From contig NZ_JADX01000011.1 of NCBI RefSeq assembly GCF_000518605.1, positions 207,738 to 271,737 of the forward strand: 64,000 nt of DNA. Direction: 5' to 3'. Position numbers and translations under genes: made by a program. The notes below the pieces were generated by a model. The model worked only from the letters and a program-made list of their open reading frames with translations, made no database searches and was not told where the DNA came from. Shown here piece by piece: positions 8,531-18,658 of the stretch (positions within the stretch are counted from its first letter, which is position 1; each line of letters begins with the position of its first letter). The stretch is from Shewanella fidelis ATCC BAA-318. Its GTDB lineage: Bacteria > Pseudomonadota > Gammaproteobacteria > Enterobacterales > Shewanellaceae.

Positions 8531-9871
8531 TTAGTTGTTCGTTGCAATACCTTTACTTTTGAAGGCTGCTGAGCTTGTTGTCTCTAAAGTTAAACCTTTA
8601 GTTTCTGGAGCCATAAATACGGAGATAACTAAACCAAATAATGAAATCGCAGCACCGACTAATAATGTTGGAGAAATACCATAGTTAGCCATGAAAATCG
8701 GTAATGCATAGGTTGAAATAATGGTGCCAATTCGACTGAATGACATTACTGCACCGACAGCTGATGCTCGGATCTCTGTTGGAAATAGTTCATTTGGATA
8801 TAACCATTGCAATATTCCTGGGCCGCCAGAAAAGAAGGCATATGTAGCAAAAGCGCCAATAATTAACCAAATGCTAGGCTCTGGTACTATCCCTAGGAGT
8901 GCTAGAGACGCAGTCATGATGCCAAAACTGCCAATGAGCAGGGGCCTGCGGCCAATAGAATTGAGCCAGTACATAGCTGGAATACAGCCAGCCATGAAGA
9001 ATAGACTGATCACTATATTGCCAAGGGCTGCATCCTTGCCGTCAGTAAAACCTAAGAGCTCGATAATTTGCGGCCCAAAGGTATAGATGGCAAACATTGG
9101 AATAACTTGGCAAGTCCAAATAAAGCCAATGAACAGAATTCGTTTTAAATAAACGGGCTCAAAAAGCTTGCTATATTTAGTTTGTTCTGCCGATTCATGC
9201 GCTATATCAACATTAGGACCAAAGTACTTTTCCATTGTGTCTTTGCATTCTTTTATTCGGCCTTTCTTGAGCAACCACCTTGGTGATTCAGGAAGGTGAA
9301 ACCTGCCAAGAAGGATGACTAGACAAGGAATTAATGCACTGCCAAACATCCAGCGCCAGCCATCTTCTACATCATATAATAGGTAGCCAACCATGTTTGC
9401 TGCTGTAGCTCCGACGTACCACATTGCAGCAATAAAGCCCATTGTATAGGCCCGTTTTTTAGTTGGCGAGAATTCGGCAACCATTGATGTTGCAATTGGA
9501 TAATCCGCACCAATGACAATACCGATTAAAAAACGCATAACGACAAGTTCAATTGGTGAAGAGATGAACATGGTTGCAAAAGAGAGCACTGCGATAGCAA
9601 TGATATCTATCATGAACATCAATTTTCTGCCGAATATATCTGCTACATAACCGAATAGTGCTGTGCCGATAAAGAGTCCGGCTAGCGTAGCGGCTCCAAC
9701 TAATCCGATCCATTGTGCATCTAACTCAAGGGCAGGGGTTAATTGTTGAAGTGCTAGTCCAATTATTACTAATACATAACCATCTAAAAAAGGTCCACCA
9801 CTACCCCAAAGCATTATTTTCTTGTGTAACGGAGTAAACTCCATATCATCGAAGTTGGTTCTTGGTTTCAT
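8531..9871 (-). CDS. Major facilitator superfamily transporter (sugar-porter/metabolite:H+ type)
   Basis: About 446 residues with twelve hydrophobic segments. MFS signatures are GYVADIFGRKLMF between helices 2 and 3, the sugar-porter-like PESPRWLLKKG at the end of helix 6, and SIGRRPLL in the second half. The longer reading starts with TTG at 9886; the ATG at 9871 follows a GGTGG ribosome site and is preferred. The gene is separated from fixX by a terminator and about 260 bp, so it has its own promoter. Its place beside cai/fix suggests transport of a carnitine-related compound, complementary to CaiT, but the sequence does not identify the substrate. Confidence 0.82.
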   Translation of the reverse strand: MKPRTNFDDMEFTPLHKKIMLWGSGGPFLDGYVLVIIGLALQQLTPALELDAQWIGLVGAATLAGLFIGTALFGYVADIFGRKLMFMIDIIAIAVLSFATMFISSPIELVVMRFLIGIVIGADYPIATSMVAEFSPTKKRAYTMGFIAAMWYVGATAANMVGYLLYDVEDGWRWMFGSALIPCLVILLGRFHLPESPRWLLKKGRIKECKDTMEKYFGPNVDIAHESAEQTKYSKLFEPVYLKRILFIGFIWTCQVIPMFAIYTFGPQIIELLGFTDGKDAALGNIVISLFFMAGCIPAMYWLNSIGRRPLLIGSFGIMTASLALLGIVPEPSIWLIIGAFATYAFFSGGPGILQWLYPNELFPTEIRASAVGAVMSFSRIGTIISTYALPIFMANYGISPTLLVGAAISLFGLVISVFMAPETKGLTLETTSSAAFKSKGIATNN

Positions 9872-10075
9872 GATAATTACCACCAAATATATTATTAAAT
9901 ATTTATTATTTATTATTGGGAGGTGTTAACTCCGTTTTGTATATTTTGTAATCTAGAATTAAATAGTACTCGGTAAAATTATTAAAAAGGTGACTTGGAT
10001 GGTGTTTTTTTATATTTTCTAATAAAGGTTTTGTATTTGTGAAGTGGCAACAATAATATTATTTTAAAATACGAC

Positions 10076-10107
10076 TAAAAGGGTTGTGAAAATATTTTTC
10101 CAACCCT
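10076..10107 (-). terminator. Terminator of fixABCX
   Basis: Stem of GGGTTG plus GAAAA (10081–10092) with its complement (10096–10106) and one bulged base, followed on the minus strand by TTTT. It lies just past the fixX stop. Confidence 0.7.
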
Positions 10108-10133
10108 GGAGTATATTTTTTTAATTACGTTTT

Positions 10134-10421
10134 TTATCCGTATCGATATTCCACACCGAATGTGCCTCTAGGATACTCCCATTTTTCTAAAATGGTTTCA
10201 CCGCAGAGAAATTTACATGTTCCACATTCTAAACATCCGGCTGAATCGAACCTTATCGTTCCATCATCTTCTAATTTATAAAGCCCAGCAGGACATGCAT
10301 TAACAAGCTTTCGATATTCATTTAGATCTGGATTATCTTTTAGAATAATGTGCGCATGCCCCTCATCCACATGAAACTTATTGGCTCCAAGTTTTACATC
10401 GACATTAACTACTTTATTCAT
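10134..10421 (-). CDS. fixX: FixX ferredoxin-like protein
   Basis: A 95-residue ferredoxin-like protein with cysteines in NACPAGLY and CLECGTCKFLC, matching the iron-sulfur partner of FixC (E. coli FixX is also 95 aa). It should accept electrons from FixC in the chain that feeds crotonobetainyl-CoA reduction. Its ATG overlaps the fixC stop by four bases, indicating translational coupling in the fixABCX operon. Confidence 0.93.
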   Translation of the reverse strand: MNKVVNVDVKLGANKFHVDEGHAHIILKDNPDLNEYRKLVNACPAGLYKLEDDGTIRFDSAGCLECGTCKFLCGETILEKWEYPRGTFGVEYRYG

Positions 10422-11707
10422 ATTGAAGTGACTCCTTTAAATCCATCTTTAATTAGATTCATGTAGCCGACTTCTTTACAGTGCTTCATGAGTGTTTTTC
10501 TAATAGGCTGAGATGGACTTCCGTCCACGGTGAACATACTTTGCATGATGTCAGCAACCATCTTAGGGTATTGATTAAAAATACGTGGGTTTTCCATGAA
10601 TTTAGGCAATTCTTTGTACAAATTGAGATCTTTCATGATGAAGCTATCTTCTAATAATGTTTGATAGGAAGATAAACCTTGGGCACTGAAATCATTTTTG
10701 TCGCGAGCAGCTAGTACAGCTTTTGCTGCTGCTTCACCCGAGGCGATAGCTAGATCCATACCGCGGACGGTGTAACCGATATTCAAACAAAAACCTGCAG
10801 CATCCCCAGTAATTAATACGCCATCATCAACCAGTTTCGGCACCATATGAATACCGGCTTCTGGTACTACATGACCTGAATATTCAATTAACTTGCCACC
10901 TTCGATAAGGGGTTTGATCATGGCGTGGTTTTTAAAGTCTTCAAGCATTTGCGGTACAGTTTTATTTGAACTGCCAATGTCATGTAAACCACAGACGATA
11001 CCTAATGAAACTGAGCTTTTGTTAGTATAAATGAAGCCTCCTCCCATTAAGCCGTTGGCGGGAGAGCCTGCAAATAGCCAAGCACAACCTTCATCTTCAT
11101 TAAGATTAAAACGATCTCGAATAACTTGTTCTGGTAGTTCGATTAACTCTTTTGCTCCAACTGCCATAGCATCAGATTTAACACGTTTTACCATTCCTAG
11201 TTGTTCTCCAAGAACCGGATTAACGCCTTCAGCTAAAATCACTGACTTTGCTGTTAGCTCATCACCATCAGCTTTTACGCCGATGACTTTGCCGTCTTGA
11301 ACTAAAATTTCATCAACCCGAATGCCACTGATAAATTGAGCGCCTACTTCTTCAGCTTTGCCCATTAACCATTGATCAAAGTCGCCTCTTAATAGGGTGT
11401 AAGACTCTTCAATTGCAGTTTGTTCTCGACCGTTGTGGTAGTCGAGAGTGACGCCTGTATCGTCGGTTAGAAAAGTAACTTTTTCTTTAGTTACCTTTCT
11501 TTCTATTGGCGCTTCTTTAGCAAAACCAGGGATGATTCTTTCTAAACTGTGGCTATATAAACGGCCTCCAGTCATATTCTTGCTACCAGCATAGTTGCCA
11601 CGTTCAATAACTAGAACGTCTGCGCCTTCTTTCGCAAGAACATATGCAGCAACACTGCCTGCAAGCCCAGCTCCTACGATGATCGCGTCAAATGATTCTT
11701 CTGACAT
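10418..11707 (-). CDS. fixC: FixC flavoprotein (ETF:quinone oxidoreductase-like)
   Basis: FAD-dependent oxidoreductase of the ETF-QO/FixC family. The N-terminal dinucleotide-binding motif is VGAGLAGSVAAYVLAKEG, and the late FAD motif is LITGDAAGFCLNIGYTVRGMDLA. A GTG at 11716 is possible, but the ATG at 11707 follows GAGAG at 8-base spacing and gives 429 residues, as expected for the family (E. coli FixC is 428). It works with FixAB and FixX to carry electrons to carnitine metabolism. It lies about 90 bp behind fixB and overlaps fixX. Confidence 0.93.
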   Translation of the reverse strand: MSEESFDAIIVGAGLAGSVAAYVLAKEGADVLVIERGNYAGSKNMTGGRLYSHSLERIIPGFAKEAPIERKVTKEKVTFLTDDTGVTLDYHNGREQTAIEESYTLLRGDFDQWLMGKAEEVGAQFISGIRVDEILVQDGKVIGVKADGDELTAKSVILAEGVNPVLGEQLGMVKRVKSDAMAVGAKELIELPEQVIRDRFNLNEDEGCAWLFAGSPANGLMGGGFIYTNKSSVSLGIVCGLHDIGSSNKTVPQMLEDFKNHAMIKPLIEGGKLIEYSGHVVPEAGIHMVPKLVDDGVLITGDAAGFCLNIGYTVRGMDLAIASGEAAAKAVLAARDKNDFSAQGLSSYQTLLEDSFIMKDLNLYKELPKFMENPRIFNQYPKMVADIMQSMFTVDGSPSQPIRKTLMKHCKEVGYMNLIKDGFKGVTSI

Positions 11708-11796
11708 ACTCGTCACTCTCTACATATATTTGGCTAGTCGCCTCTCTCTTATTTGAAAAGGGAGGCGATTGAAATAACGATATAAATAGTTTTCAG

Positions 11797-12738
11797 TTAA
11801 GCTTTTAAAGCGCTAATAAGCGCTGGCATGACTTTGTTGATATCACCAACAATACCGTAATCCGCATATTGGAAGATTGGCGCATTCTTATCTTTGTTAA
11901 CGGCTAAAATTGTCTGAGAACCTAGGGCACCAACCATATGTTGGATTTGACCTGAAATACCCAATGCTAAGTAAACTTCTGGCTTTAACATTACACCCGA
12001 TACACCGATGTAGCGCTCGCGTTCCATCCACTTTTCAGTTTCAGCTATTGGACGAGAGCAACCTAACTCTGCCCCCATTAGTGCAGCTAACTCATTAGCG
12101 ACTTGAAGATTTTCTTGACTACCAATACCACTACCTACACCGATAACGCGCTTAGCTTTGCCTAAGTCAACACTTTCACCTTGTTTAGCTCGGCGCTCAA
12201 CACATGTAATGCTTGTTGTTGGCTCTACAAAGGTGACATTAACTGCTTCACCTGTGCTGCTAGGATCAACAGGTAATGCTTCATATAGGCCACTGCTCAA
12301 CGTCATAATTGCTATTTGGCTGTTGATTTTTTCTTCAGCTATAGCTAACCCGCCGTAGGCCATATGCTTAGCATGTACACCGTTTTCGACGTTGATTTCG
12401 GTAACATCGTTAACAACACCAGCTTGTAATTGCACACCTAGTTTACTGGCAAGGGCTTTACCACGTTTGGTTGGAGCTAATAGAACTAAACTATTTTCGC
12501 TATTTGCTGCAATAACTTGTGCTATTGTGTGGCTATAGTCTTCAGTAATTTTTTGACTGTCTTTTTCACCTAAGTAATACACGTTGGTTGCGCCTAGTGT
12601 GTAAGCGGCTGTAATTTCTGATTCTGTGCCAATGATAAAGGCAGATACTTTTTCACCTAGTGCAGCACCTGCTGCGATCATTTCAGGTAAACGGGAAGCG
12701 ATATCGCTAAATACCCAAATATTAGATAGTTTGCTCAT
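11797..12738 (-). CDS. fixB: FixB, electron transfer flavoprotein alpha subunit
   Basis: About 313 residues. The N-terminus MSKLSNIWVFSDIASRLPEM matches E. coli FixB, and the C-terminal FAD domain shows VIGVGSGIGSQENL, YIGVSGVMLKPEVYLALGISGQIQHMVG and TILAVNKDKNAPIFQYADYGIV. Two adjacent ATGs exist; the second (12738) has the better spacing to AAGGA. It forms a heterodimer with FixA. It lies 13 bp behind fixA. Confidence 0.94.
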   Translation of the reverse strand: MSKLSNIWVFSDIASRLPEMIAAGAALGEKVSAFIIGTESEITAAYTLGATNVYYLGEKDSQKITEDYSHTIAQVIAANSENSLVLLAPTKRGKALASKLGVQLQAGVVNDVTEINVENGVHAKHMAYGGLAIAEEKINSQIAIMTLSSGLYEALPVDPSSTGEAVNVTFVEPTTSITCVERRAKQGESVDLGKAKRVIGVGSGIGSQENLQVANELAALMGAELGCSRPIAETEKWMERERYIGVSGVMLKPEVYLALGISGQIQHMVGALGSQTILAVNKDKNAPIFQYADYGIVGDINKVMPALISALKA

Positions 12739-12751
12739 CATTTATCCTTAA

Positions 12752-13525
12752 TTAGTTAAGTGCTTTACGTAAGTGTTCTGCGAATTCGGTTAACTGCTGC
12801 TCATCATCGCCATCTATGATGAAATTTTGGCGAGCTTTTTGTTTTGGTGCGATAACTGAGGTGAGCTCAACTAATGCTGGAAACTCTGTTAGTTCTAAGT
12901 CTGTGGCACCTAAGCTAGTAACTGGTTTTTTGGCTGCAGCTAGAATTGTTTTCATTGATGGGATTGTGGGTTCATTAATATCTGCAGATACAGAAATTAC
13001 GGCTGGTAGTGAAATTTCTAATACTTCTACTTCATCATCTAACGAGCGCTCAACAGTGATCTTGTCTTGCTCTGCCGCGATAATTTTACTAACTGCATTA
13101 ATATTGGCGATACCTAGTAGTTCACCTAACTGTAAGCCAACCTGCTGAGCATATAAATCTCCAGAACCATCACCACAGATTATTAAATCAAAACCACTTT
13201 TTTGTGCAGCTGCCATCAATACACGTGCTGTTTGATGTGGTAGCAGATGCTCAAATTTTTCATCTACTACAACGGTTAAGTCATCTGGACCACGGGAAAG
13301 AATATCCTTTCGTGATTTAGGGTTTTCTAAGGCCTTACCGCCAATGCTCATCGCAGTGATATTACTGTCACCTAAAAGGCTTTTAAGTTGGACACCTGCT
13401 TCTACTGCACAGAGATCGAATGGGTTAATTTTAAGTGAGGCTTTATTGGTATCTAAGCTACCATTAGCGGCGATTGAGATATCTTGCTCTTCAGGTACTA
13501 ACTTATAACACGTAATAATTTTCAT
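12752..13525 (-). CDS. fixA: FixA, electron transfer flavoprotein beta subunit
   Basis: 257 residues that read clearly as Fix[17 protein letters not shown] start, then [40 protein letters not shown] and a central [19 protein letters not shown]. First gene of the leftward operon fixABCX, divergent from caiT. In E. coli this operon is needed for anaerobic carnitine reduction and is co-regulated with caiTABCDE, and the same head-to-head layout is seen here. Confidence 0.95.
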   Translation of the reverse strand: MKIITCYKLVPEEQDISIAANGSLDTNKASLKINPFDLCAVEAGVQLKSLLGDSNITAMSIGGKALENPKSRKDILSRGPDDLTVVVDEKFEHLLPHQTARVLMAAAQKSGFDLIICGDGSGDLYAQQVGLQLGELLGIANINAVSKIIAAEQDKITVERSLDDEVEVLEISLPAVISVSADINEPTIPSMKTILAAAKKPVTSLGATDLELTEFPALVELTSVIAPKQKARQNFIIDGDDEQQLTEFAEHLRKALN

Positions 13526-13768
13526 TATTTCTCCCGTTAAAATACGAAGTATTTAAAAACCTAATATAAGAATATTAATGTCATAACTAATTATTAGTTT
13601 GGGTTCTGTTAAAATGGGTTTTAATTAACAATGCTTATAAGCATTAAATTAAGCTTTCATAAGGGGATATTAAAGAATCCTCTTGGTAACCATTCTAAGT
13701 TGAGCCAATTATATGGCGATAAATTAATAAGCTAATGTTATGTTCGTCACACTTATAGGTGGACCGAA

Positions 13769-13940
13769 GTTAGTCTTTCTAACAACTCTATTAGTTTCAC
13801 TAATATACTTTTTGAAATCGTTTTTTTAGATTTTTTAATGTGGGTATTAGATATGCTAATGGTGTGTTTACTAGTTCTAATAATCTCATTAGTAGAGCTT
13901 AAATATACTAGTTAAGTAATTCTAATATGCTTATTAGAAT
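13769..13940. promoter_or_regulatory. Array of ATTAG-N5-CTAAT dyads (LysR-type T-N11-A boxes)
   Basis: Three perfect 15-bp dyads: GTTAG-N5-CTAAC at 13769–13783, ATTAG-N5-CTAAT at 13790–13804 and again at 13846–13860. Partial copies follow at about 13870, 13888 and 13907. Everted CTAAT-N6-ATTAG pairs lie at 13877–13892 and within a 20-bp palindrome at 13920–13939. Each full dyad contains T-N11-A, the core of LysR-family operators. The likely binder is the LysR-type protein encoded at 24.0–24.9 kb at the end of the cai operon. Confidence 0.6.
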
Positions 13941-14194
13941 TATAGTTTTTAGTCTTTTTTTAGCTTGTTCAGAAACGTTTTTGTTGTTTTGCAGCGCTCT
14001 AATTTAGCCTTTTGCATTTAACCTCTTTTGGTTGTATCTTGTTGTTTTGTAATGTTTAAATTGTTTCGTTGTTGTTTTTGGAAGGGGCGTATCAGCATCG
14101 GTTGATAAGATTTTTTCAAGTTTTATTCATAAGTTAAATTCTATTTTTATTACTCACTTTTTGTCGTTTTTAAGTGGTTAAATTTCTATTTCAA

Positions 14195-14220
14195 GTGAAC
14201 GTGATAACGATCACTGTATA
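14195..14220. promoter_or_regulatory. CRP-type binding site
   Basis: GTGA-N6-TCAC perfect dyad (14201–14214) in a suitable context (AACGTGATAACGATCACTG). E. coli cai/fix is CRP-dependent, which supports the call. FNR is less likely because the half-sites are GTGA rather than TTGAT. Confidence 0.65.
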
Positions 14221-14455
14221 GCTAAATTCTGGCTGGCATGATTCTTACGCAAATCAACGGGCTAATTTAATTTTATTAATTGTTTATAAGTTTCTAGTTC
14301 TTGTAAGTAATTAAAATTGTTGTTTGGTGATTGGTTTAAATGCTTGGTTATATTTGTTTTTGACTTTTATTTCTAGGTAATAAAGTAATTCGATAAATAC
14401 TCAGTTTAAAACTTTAACTATTATCCTCTTCGAATAGAGAGGGAGAAGTATTAAT

Positions 14456-16012
14456 ATGAACAATAAAACGATGGATGTAGATGCCAAAGCAGGAAAGAAA
14501 AAGGTCACTATTGACCCGATTATCTTTTTTCCTTCATTAATCGCCGTTGTATTGCTTTCTTACTTTACAGTAAGAGACTTAGATGCGGCGAATGTTGCAA
14601 TTCAAGAAGTATTTCATTACTTGACCCATACATGGGGATGGGCATTTGAATGGTATATGATTTTCATGGGAGCAGGTTGGGCTTGGTTGACATGGGGGCC
14701 ATATTCTAACAACCGTTTAGGTCAGGAAAAGCCCGAGTTTAGCACAGGAAGTTGGATCTTTTTGATGTTTGCCTCTTGTACCTCGGCAGCAGTATTGTTT
14801 TGGGGATCTCTAGAAGTTTATTACTACGTGACTTACCCGCCATTCGATCTTGCCCCCTTATCTGTACAAGCTAAAGAGTTAGGGCTTGCATATAGTTTAT
14901 TCCACTGGGGGCCACTTCCTTGGATGGGTTATGGCTTCTTTACTGTGGCACTTGGTTACTTCCTTTTCGTTAAGAAGATGGACGTGGTTCGCCCAAGCGG
15001 CACCTTAGAGCCTGTGTTAGGTAAGCACCATAAAGGTTTCATCGGTATCTTTATCGATAATGTTTATGTCGTTGCGCTAATTCTTGCTATGGGTACCAGT
15101 TTAGGTTTGGCTACTCCGTTAGTCACTGAGTGTATTCAATGGCTATTCGGCATTCCGCGTACCCCAGAAGTTGATACTATTATCATCTCTGCATGGATTA
15201 TTTTTAACGCTATCTGTGTTGCTTTTGGTCTAACTAAAGGTGTCAAAATTGCTAGTGACTTACGTAGTTACTTGAGCATCATCATGCTGGTTTGGGTATT
15301 CCTAATCGGCGCAACTAGCTTCACTATCAATTATTTTACTGATTCTATTGGTGTAATGCTCGAGCTACTTCCTCGTATGCTGTTCTATACAGCATCAGTA
15401 AGTGAAGGAAGCTTCCCACAAGATTGGACCGTGTTCTACTGGGCTTGGTGGGTAGTGTACGGCATTCAAATGTGTATCTTCTTAGCTAAAATCTCCCGTG
15501 GCCGCACTGTGCGTGAACTTTGTTTGACGATGGTGGCTGGTTTAACCGCTTCTACCTGGTTCCTATGGACCATTCTAGGTAGTAACACTATGAGTTTGAT
15601 GAACGAAAATCTTGTCAATATGCCACAGCTGATCGAACAGTATGGTGCGGCGAGAGCGATTATCGAAACATGGGCCGCTTTACCTTTCAGCACGATCACA
15701 ATGTGGGGCTTCTTCATTCTATGTTTCCTTGCCACTGTAACTTTAGTTAATGCCTGTTCATACACCTTAGCTATGTCTACCTGTAAAGGTGCTGACGCTG
15801 ATAACGAGCCACCAGTTTGGGTTCGTGTCGGCTGGTCTGTGCTTGTGGGGGTTATCGGTATTGTTTTGTTATCACTTGGAGGTTTGAAGCCGCTGCAAAC
15901 GGCAATTATTGCCGGTGGTGCTCCACTGATTATCGTCAATATCATGATCATCGTCTCTTTCTTAAAAGATGCTCGTAAAAATAACTGGAAACCTGAAGCA
16001 GCAAAGGCTTAG
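14456..16012 (+). CDS. caiT: CaiT, carnitine/gamma-butyrobetaine antiporter (BCCT family)
   Basis: 518 residues, about twelve membrane helices, reading almost line for line with E. coli CaiT. Examples are [62 protein letters not shown], and the BCCT signature around [25 protein letters not shown]. The segment [13 protein letters not shown] contains the arginine that in CaiT replaces the Na+ used by other BCCT carriers, consistent with Na+-independent exchange. First gene of the rightward cai operon, 41 bp before caiA. The N-terminus is about ten residues longer than in E. coli. Confidence 0.97.
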   Translation: MNNKTMDVDAKAGKKKVTIDPIIFFPSLIAVVLLSYFTVRDLDAANVAIQEVFHYLTHTWGWAFEWYMIFMGAGWAWLTWGPYSNNRLGQEKPEFSTGSWIFLMFASCTSAAVLFWGSLEVYYYVTYPPFDLAPLSVQAKELGLAYSLFHWGPLPWMGYGFFTVALGYFLFVKKMDVVRPSGTLEPVLGKHHKGFIGIFIDNVYVVALILAMGTSLGLATPLVTECIQWLFGIPRTPEVDTIIISAWIIFNAICVAFGLTKGVKIASDLRSYLSIIMLVWVFLIGATSFTINYFTDSIGVMLELLPRMLFYTASVSEGSFPQDWTVFYWAWWVVYGIQMCIFLAKISRGRTVRELCLTMVAGLTASTWFLWTILGSNTMSLMNENLVNMPQLIEQYGAARAIIETWAALPFSTITMWGFFILCFLATVTLVNACSYTLAMSTCKGADADNEPPVWVRVGWSVLVGVIGIVLLSLGGLKPLQTAIIAGGAPLIIVNIMIIVSFLKDARKNNWKPEAAKA

Positions 16013-16053
16013 CCACATCTGGGATCCACAGTTGAAATTGAGAGGAAAAAATA

Positions 16054-17190
16054 ATGGATTTTAAATTAACCGACGAACAAGAGCTTTTTGTAGCTGGTAT
16101 CCGTGACTTAATGGCTAAAGAAAACTGGGAAAGCTATTTCGCAGAGTGTGATGAGAATAGCCAGTACCCAGAGCGCTTCGTTAAAGAGCTAGCCGAGATG
16201 GGCATCGACAGCTTGTTATTGCCTGAAGAGCACGGTGGATTCAACGAAGGCATGGTGACGCTAGCCGTGATTTGGGAAGAGTTAGGTCGCTTAGGCGCAC
16301 CAACATACGTGCTATATCAATTACCAGGTATCACTACGATGCTAAGACACGGTAGCCCAGAGCAGATCGATAAGATCATGGCACTTCGTGGTACAGGTAA
16401 GCAAATGTGGAACTCAGCGATCACTGAGCCTAGTGCGGGTTCTGATGTGGGTAGCTTGCTAACCACTTATAAGCGCCGTGATGGCAAAGTGTATTTGACT
16501 GGTAGTAAGTGTTTTATCACCAGTGCTGCAGGTGCACCTTACATCGTGGTTATGGCTAAAGATGCTGACTCTGAAAAACCAATCTTCACTGAGTGGTTTG
16601 TCGATATGTCTAAGCCAGGCATCAAGATGAGCAAGTTACCAAAGCTAGGCTTGAAAATGGATAGCTGCTGTGAGCTTCAGTTTGACGAGTTTGAGCTAGA
16701 GGAGTCAGACATGTTTGGTATTGAAGGTAACGGTTTCATGCGCGTTAAAGAGGAGTTTGACTCTGAGCGTTTCCTTGTGGCCTTAACTAACTATGGTGCA
16801 GCGTATTGCGCATTTGAAGATGCGGCTAAGTACGCTAACCAACGTGTTCAGTTTGGTGAAACGATTGGTCGCTTCCAGTTAATCCAAGACAAGTTCGCAC
16901 ACATGGCTATCAAGCTTAACAGCATGAAGAACATGGTTTATGAGGCGGCTTGGAAGTGTGATAACGGCACAATGACTTCAGGTGACTCTGCAATGTGTAA
17001 GTTCTACTGCGCGAATGCAGGTTTTGAAGTCATTGATTCTGCGATGCAAGTGCTAGGTGGTTATGCGATTGCGGGTGAGCACCGTATCAGCCGTATGTGG
17101 CGTGATATCCGAGTAGACCGTGTCTCAGGTGGTTCTGATGAAATGCAGATCCTGACCTTAGGTCGTGAAGTGTTAAAGCGTTACCGCTAA
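16054..17190 (+). CDS. caiA: CaiA, crotonobetainyl-CoA reductase
   Basis: A 378-residue acyl-CoA-dehydrogenase-family flavoenzyme that reduces crotonobetainyl-CoA to gamma-butyrobetainyl-CoA, with electrons from FixABCX. Features seen: [20 protein letters not shown] start, the FAD/substrate region [30 protein letters not shown], and the C-terminal [34 protein letters not shown]. It follows caiT closely and is followed by an unusually long structured spacer before caiB. GAGAGG is its ribosome site. Confidence 0.96.
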   Translation: MDFKLTDEQELFVAGIRDLMAKENWESYFAECDENSQYPERFVKELAEMGIDSLLLPEEHGGFNEGMVTLAVIWEELGRLGAPTYVLYQLPGITTMLRHGSPEQIDKIMALRGTGKQMWNSAITEPSAGSDVGSLLTTYKRRDGKVYLTGSKCFITSAAGAPYIVVMAKDADSEKPIFTEWFVDMSKPGIKMSKLPKLGLKMDSCCELQFDEFELEESDMFGIEGNGFMRVKEEFDSERFLVALTNYGAAYCAFEDAAKYANQRVQFGETIGRFQLIQDKFAHMAIKLNSMKNMVYEAAWKCDNGTMTSGDSAMCKFYCANAGFEVIDSAMQVLGGYAIAGEHRISRMWRDIRVDRVSGGSDEMQILTLGREVLKRYR

Positions 17191-17204
17191 ACATTGCATA
17201 GGTA

Positions 17205-17312
17205 ACAGGCTAGGTACTGAGTAAGTGAGTACTTAGTCTGGCCGGCACCTAGCTTGGGATTTGAGAGCCTCTTTTTAATTTTAAGCAGATCGACACTGCT
17301 TCTTAAATCCCA
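17205..17312 (+). repeat. Structured caiA–caiB spacer (two nested hairpins)
   Basis: Hairpin 1: GCTAGGT/ACCTAGC (17209–17215 with 17247–17253), with inner ACTGAGTA/TACTTAGT (17216–17223 with 17230–17237). Hairpin 2: TGGGATTTGAGA (17255–17266) with 17301–17312, holding an inner AAGCAG/CTGCTT stem. A further AAATCCCA copy lies just downstream. No long U-tract follows hairpin 2, so a role in mRNA processing or stability is more likely than full termination. Confidence 0.55.
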
Positions 17313-17421
17313 GCGGGTTGCCGTTAATCACTGTAGTGCTTGGTAAATCCCAATTATGACTATCTTCTCGACGCTGTTGTCGTGATGAATTTTTGTTCGA
17401 ATATTTAGAGAGATGGGTATC

Positions 17422-18648
17422 ATGTCAAATAAATTGTCCACACCTACGTTTGGTCCTCTTTCTGGTTTGAGAGTGGTGTTTTCTGGTATTGAAATTGCTG
17501 GTCCATTTGCAGCACAAATGCTTGCGGAATGGGGCGCTGAGGTGATTTGGATCGAAAACGTTGCTTATGCGGATACCATCCGTGTACAGCCAAACTACCC
17601 AGAGTTATCACGTCGTAATCTTCATGCATTGTCACTTAATATTTTTAAGGATGAAGGTCGTGATGCATTCCTTAAGTTAATGGAAACTACTGACATTTTT
17701 ATCGAAGCGAGTAAAGGGCCTGCATTCGCTCGTCGCGGGATCACTGATGAAGTGCTTTGGGAACGTAATAAGAAGTTAGTCATCGCTCACTTATCTGGCT
17801 TTGGTCAGTATGGCACAGATGAATACACCAACTTACCTGCCTACAACACGATTGCTCAAGCATTCAGTGGTTACCTAATTCAGAATGGCGACATCGATCA
17901 GCCAATGCCAGCCTTTCCATACACAGCAGACTACTTCTCAGGTATGACGGCAACCACTTCTGCACTCGCAGCACTATATCGTGTACGTGAAACCGGAGTT
18001 GGTGAAAGTATCGACGTGGCTATGTATGAAGTGATGTTGCGTATGGGTCAATATTTCATGATGGATCACTTCAATGGCGGCGAAATTTGCCCACGTATGA
18101 CTAAAGGTAAAGATCCTTACTACGCAGGTTGCGGTCTATATAAGTGTGAAGATGGTTATATCGTAATGGAGCTTGTGGGTGGTATGCAGATCGAAGAGAT
18201 GTTCAAGGATATGAATATTATGCATCTGTATGGTGGCGAAGAGATCCCTGCTGGTACACAGTTAATTCACCGTATTGAGTGTCCATTCGGCTATCAGGTT
18301 GAAGATGCCTTAGATGAATACCTAGCACATAAGAGCATCGAAGATGTGTTGGCAAGGTTTGCCGAGCTAAATGTCGCTTGTGCAAAAGTGTTAACCATCC
18401 CAGAGCTTGATAGCAATCCTCAGTATATTGCGCGTGAGTCGATTACTGAATGGAAGAACATTGACGGTAAGACCTACAGAGGTCCAAACGTGATGCCTAA
18501 GTTTAAGAACAATCCAGGCAAGATCTGGCGTGGTATGCCAAAGCATGGCATGGACACAGCTGCAATCTTGGAAGATATCGGTTACACGGCAGAACAAATA
18601 CAGAGCTTAAGCGAGAAAGGCTTAGCAAAAGTATCTGAGTGTAAGTGA
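17422..18648 (+). CDS. caiB: CaiB, gamma-butyrobetainyl-CoA:carnitine CoA-transferase
   Basis: A 408-residue family III CoA-transferase, nearly identical in pattern to E. coli CaiB (405 aa): [20 protein letters not shown] start, [21 protein letters not shown], and the active-site aspartate in [10 protein letters not shown] (D170 with this start; D169 in E. coli). An in-frame ATG at 17413 lies directly on the AGAGAG ribosome site, so 17422 is preferred. It moves CoA from gamma-butyrobetainyl-CoA or crotonobetainyl-CoA to carnitine. It is followed after 10 bp by caiC. Confidence 0.96.
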   Translation: MSNKLSTPTFGPLSGLRVVFSGIEIAGPFAAQMLAEWGAEVIWIENVAYADTIRVQPNYPELSRRNLHALSLNIFKDEGRDAFLKLMETTDIFIEASKGPAFARRGITDEVLWERNKKLVIAHLSGFGQYGTDEYTNLPAYNTIAQAFSGYLIQNGDIDQPMPAFPYTADYFSGMTATTSALAALYRVRETGVGESIDVAMYEVMLRMGQYFMMDHFNGGEICPRMTKGKDPYYAGCGLYKCEDGYIVMELVGGMQIEEMFKDMNIMHLYGGEEIPAGTQLIHRIECPFGYQVEDALDEYLAHKSIEDVLARFAELNVACAKVLTIPELDSNPQYIARESITEWKNIDGKTYRGPNVMPKFKNNPGKIWRGMPKHGMDTAAILEDIGYTAEQIQSLSEKGLAKVSECK

Positions 18649-18658
18649 GGCAAGAAGA

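Larger units (their letters stand above)
13526..14455. promoter_or_regulatory. 930-bp divergent cai/fix control region
   Basis: No credible ORF. It contains a 16-bp palindrome AATGCTTATAAGCATT (13630–13645), an array of ATTAG/CTAAT dyads (13769–13940) and a CRP-like site (14201–14214). Long T-rich stretches follow toward caiT. The array lies about 245 bp upstream of fixA and 515 bp upstream of caiT, and the CRP site about 240 bp upstream of caiT. caiT has GAGGGAGAAG as ribosome site. Confidence 0.75.

Noticed and set aside
11031..13148. Plus-strand frames of 60–110 codons across fixC, fixB and fixA
   Set aside because: All lie opposite recognised fix genes and show no ribosome sites or motifs.
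15466..15951. 161-codon open frame antisense to caiT
   Set aside because: Lies entirely inside a clearly recognised gene; composition follows the codon pattern of the sense strand; no family similarity.
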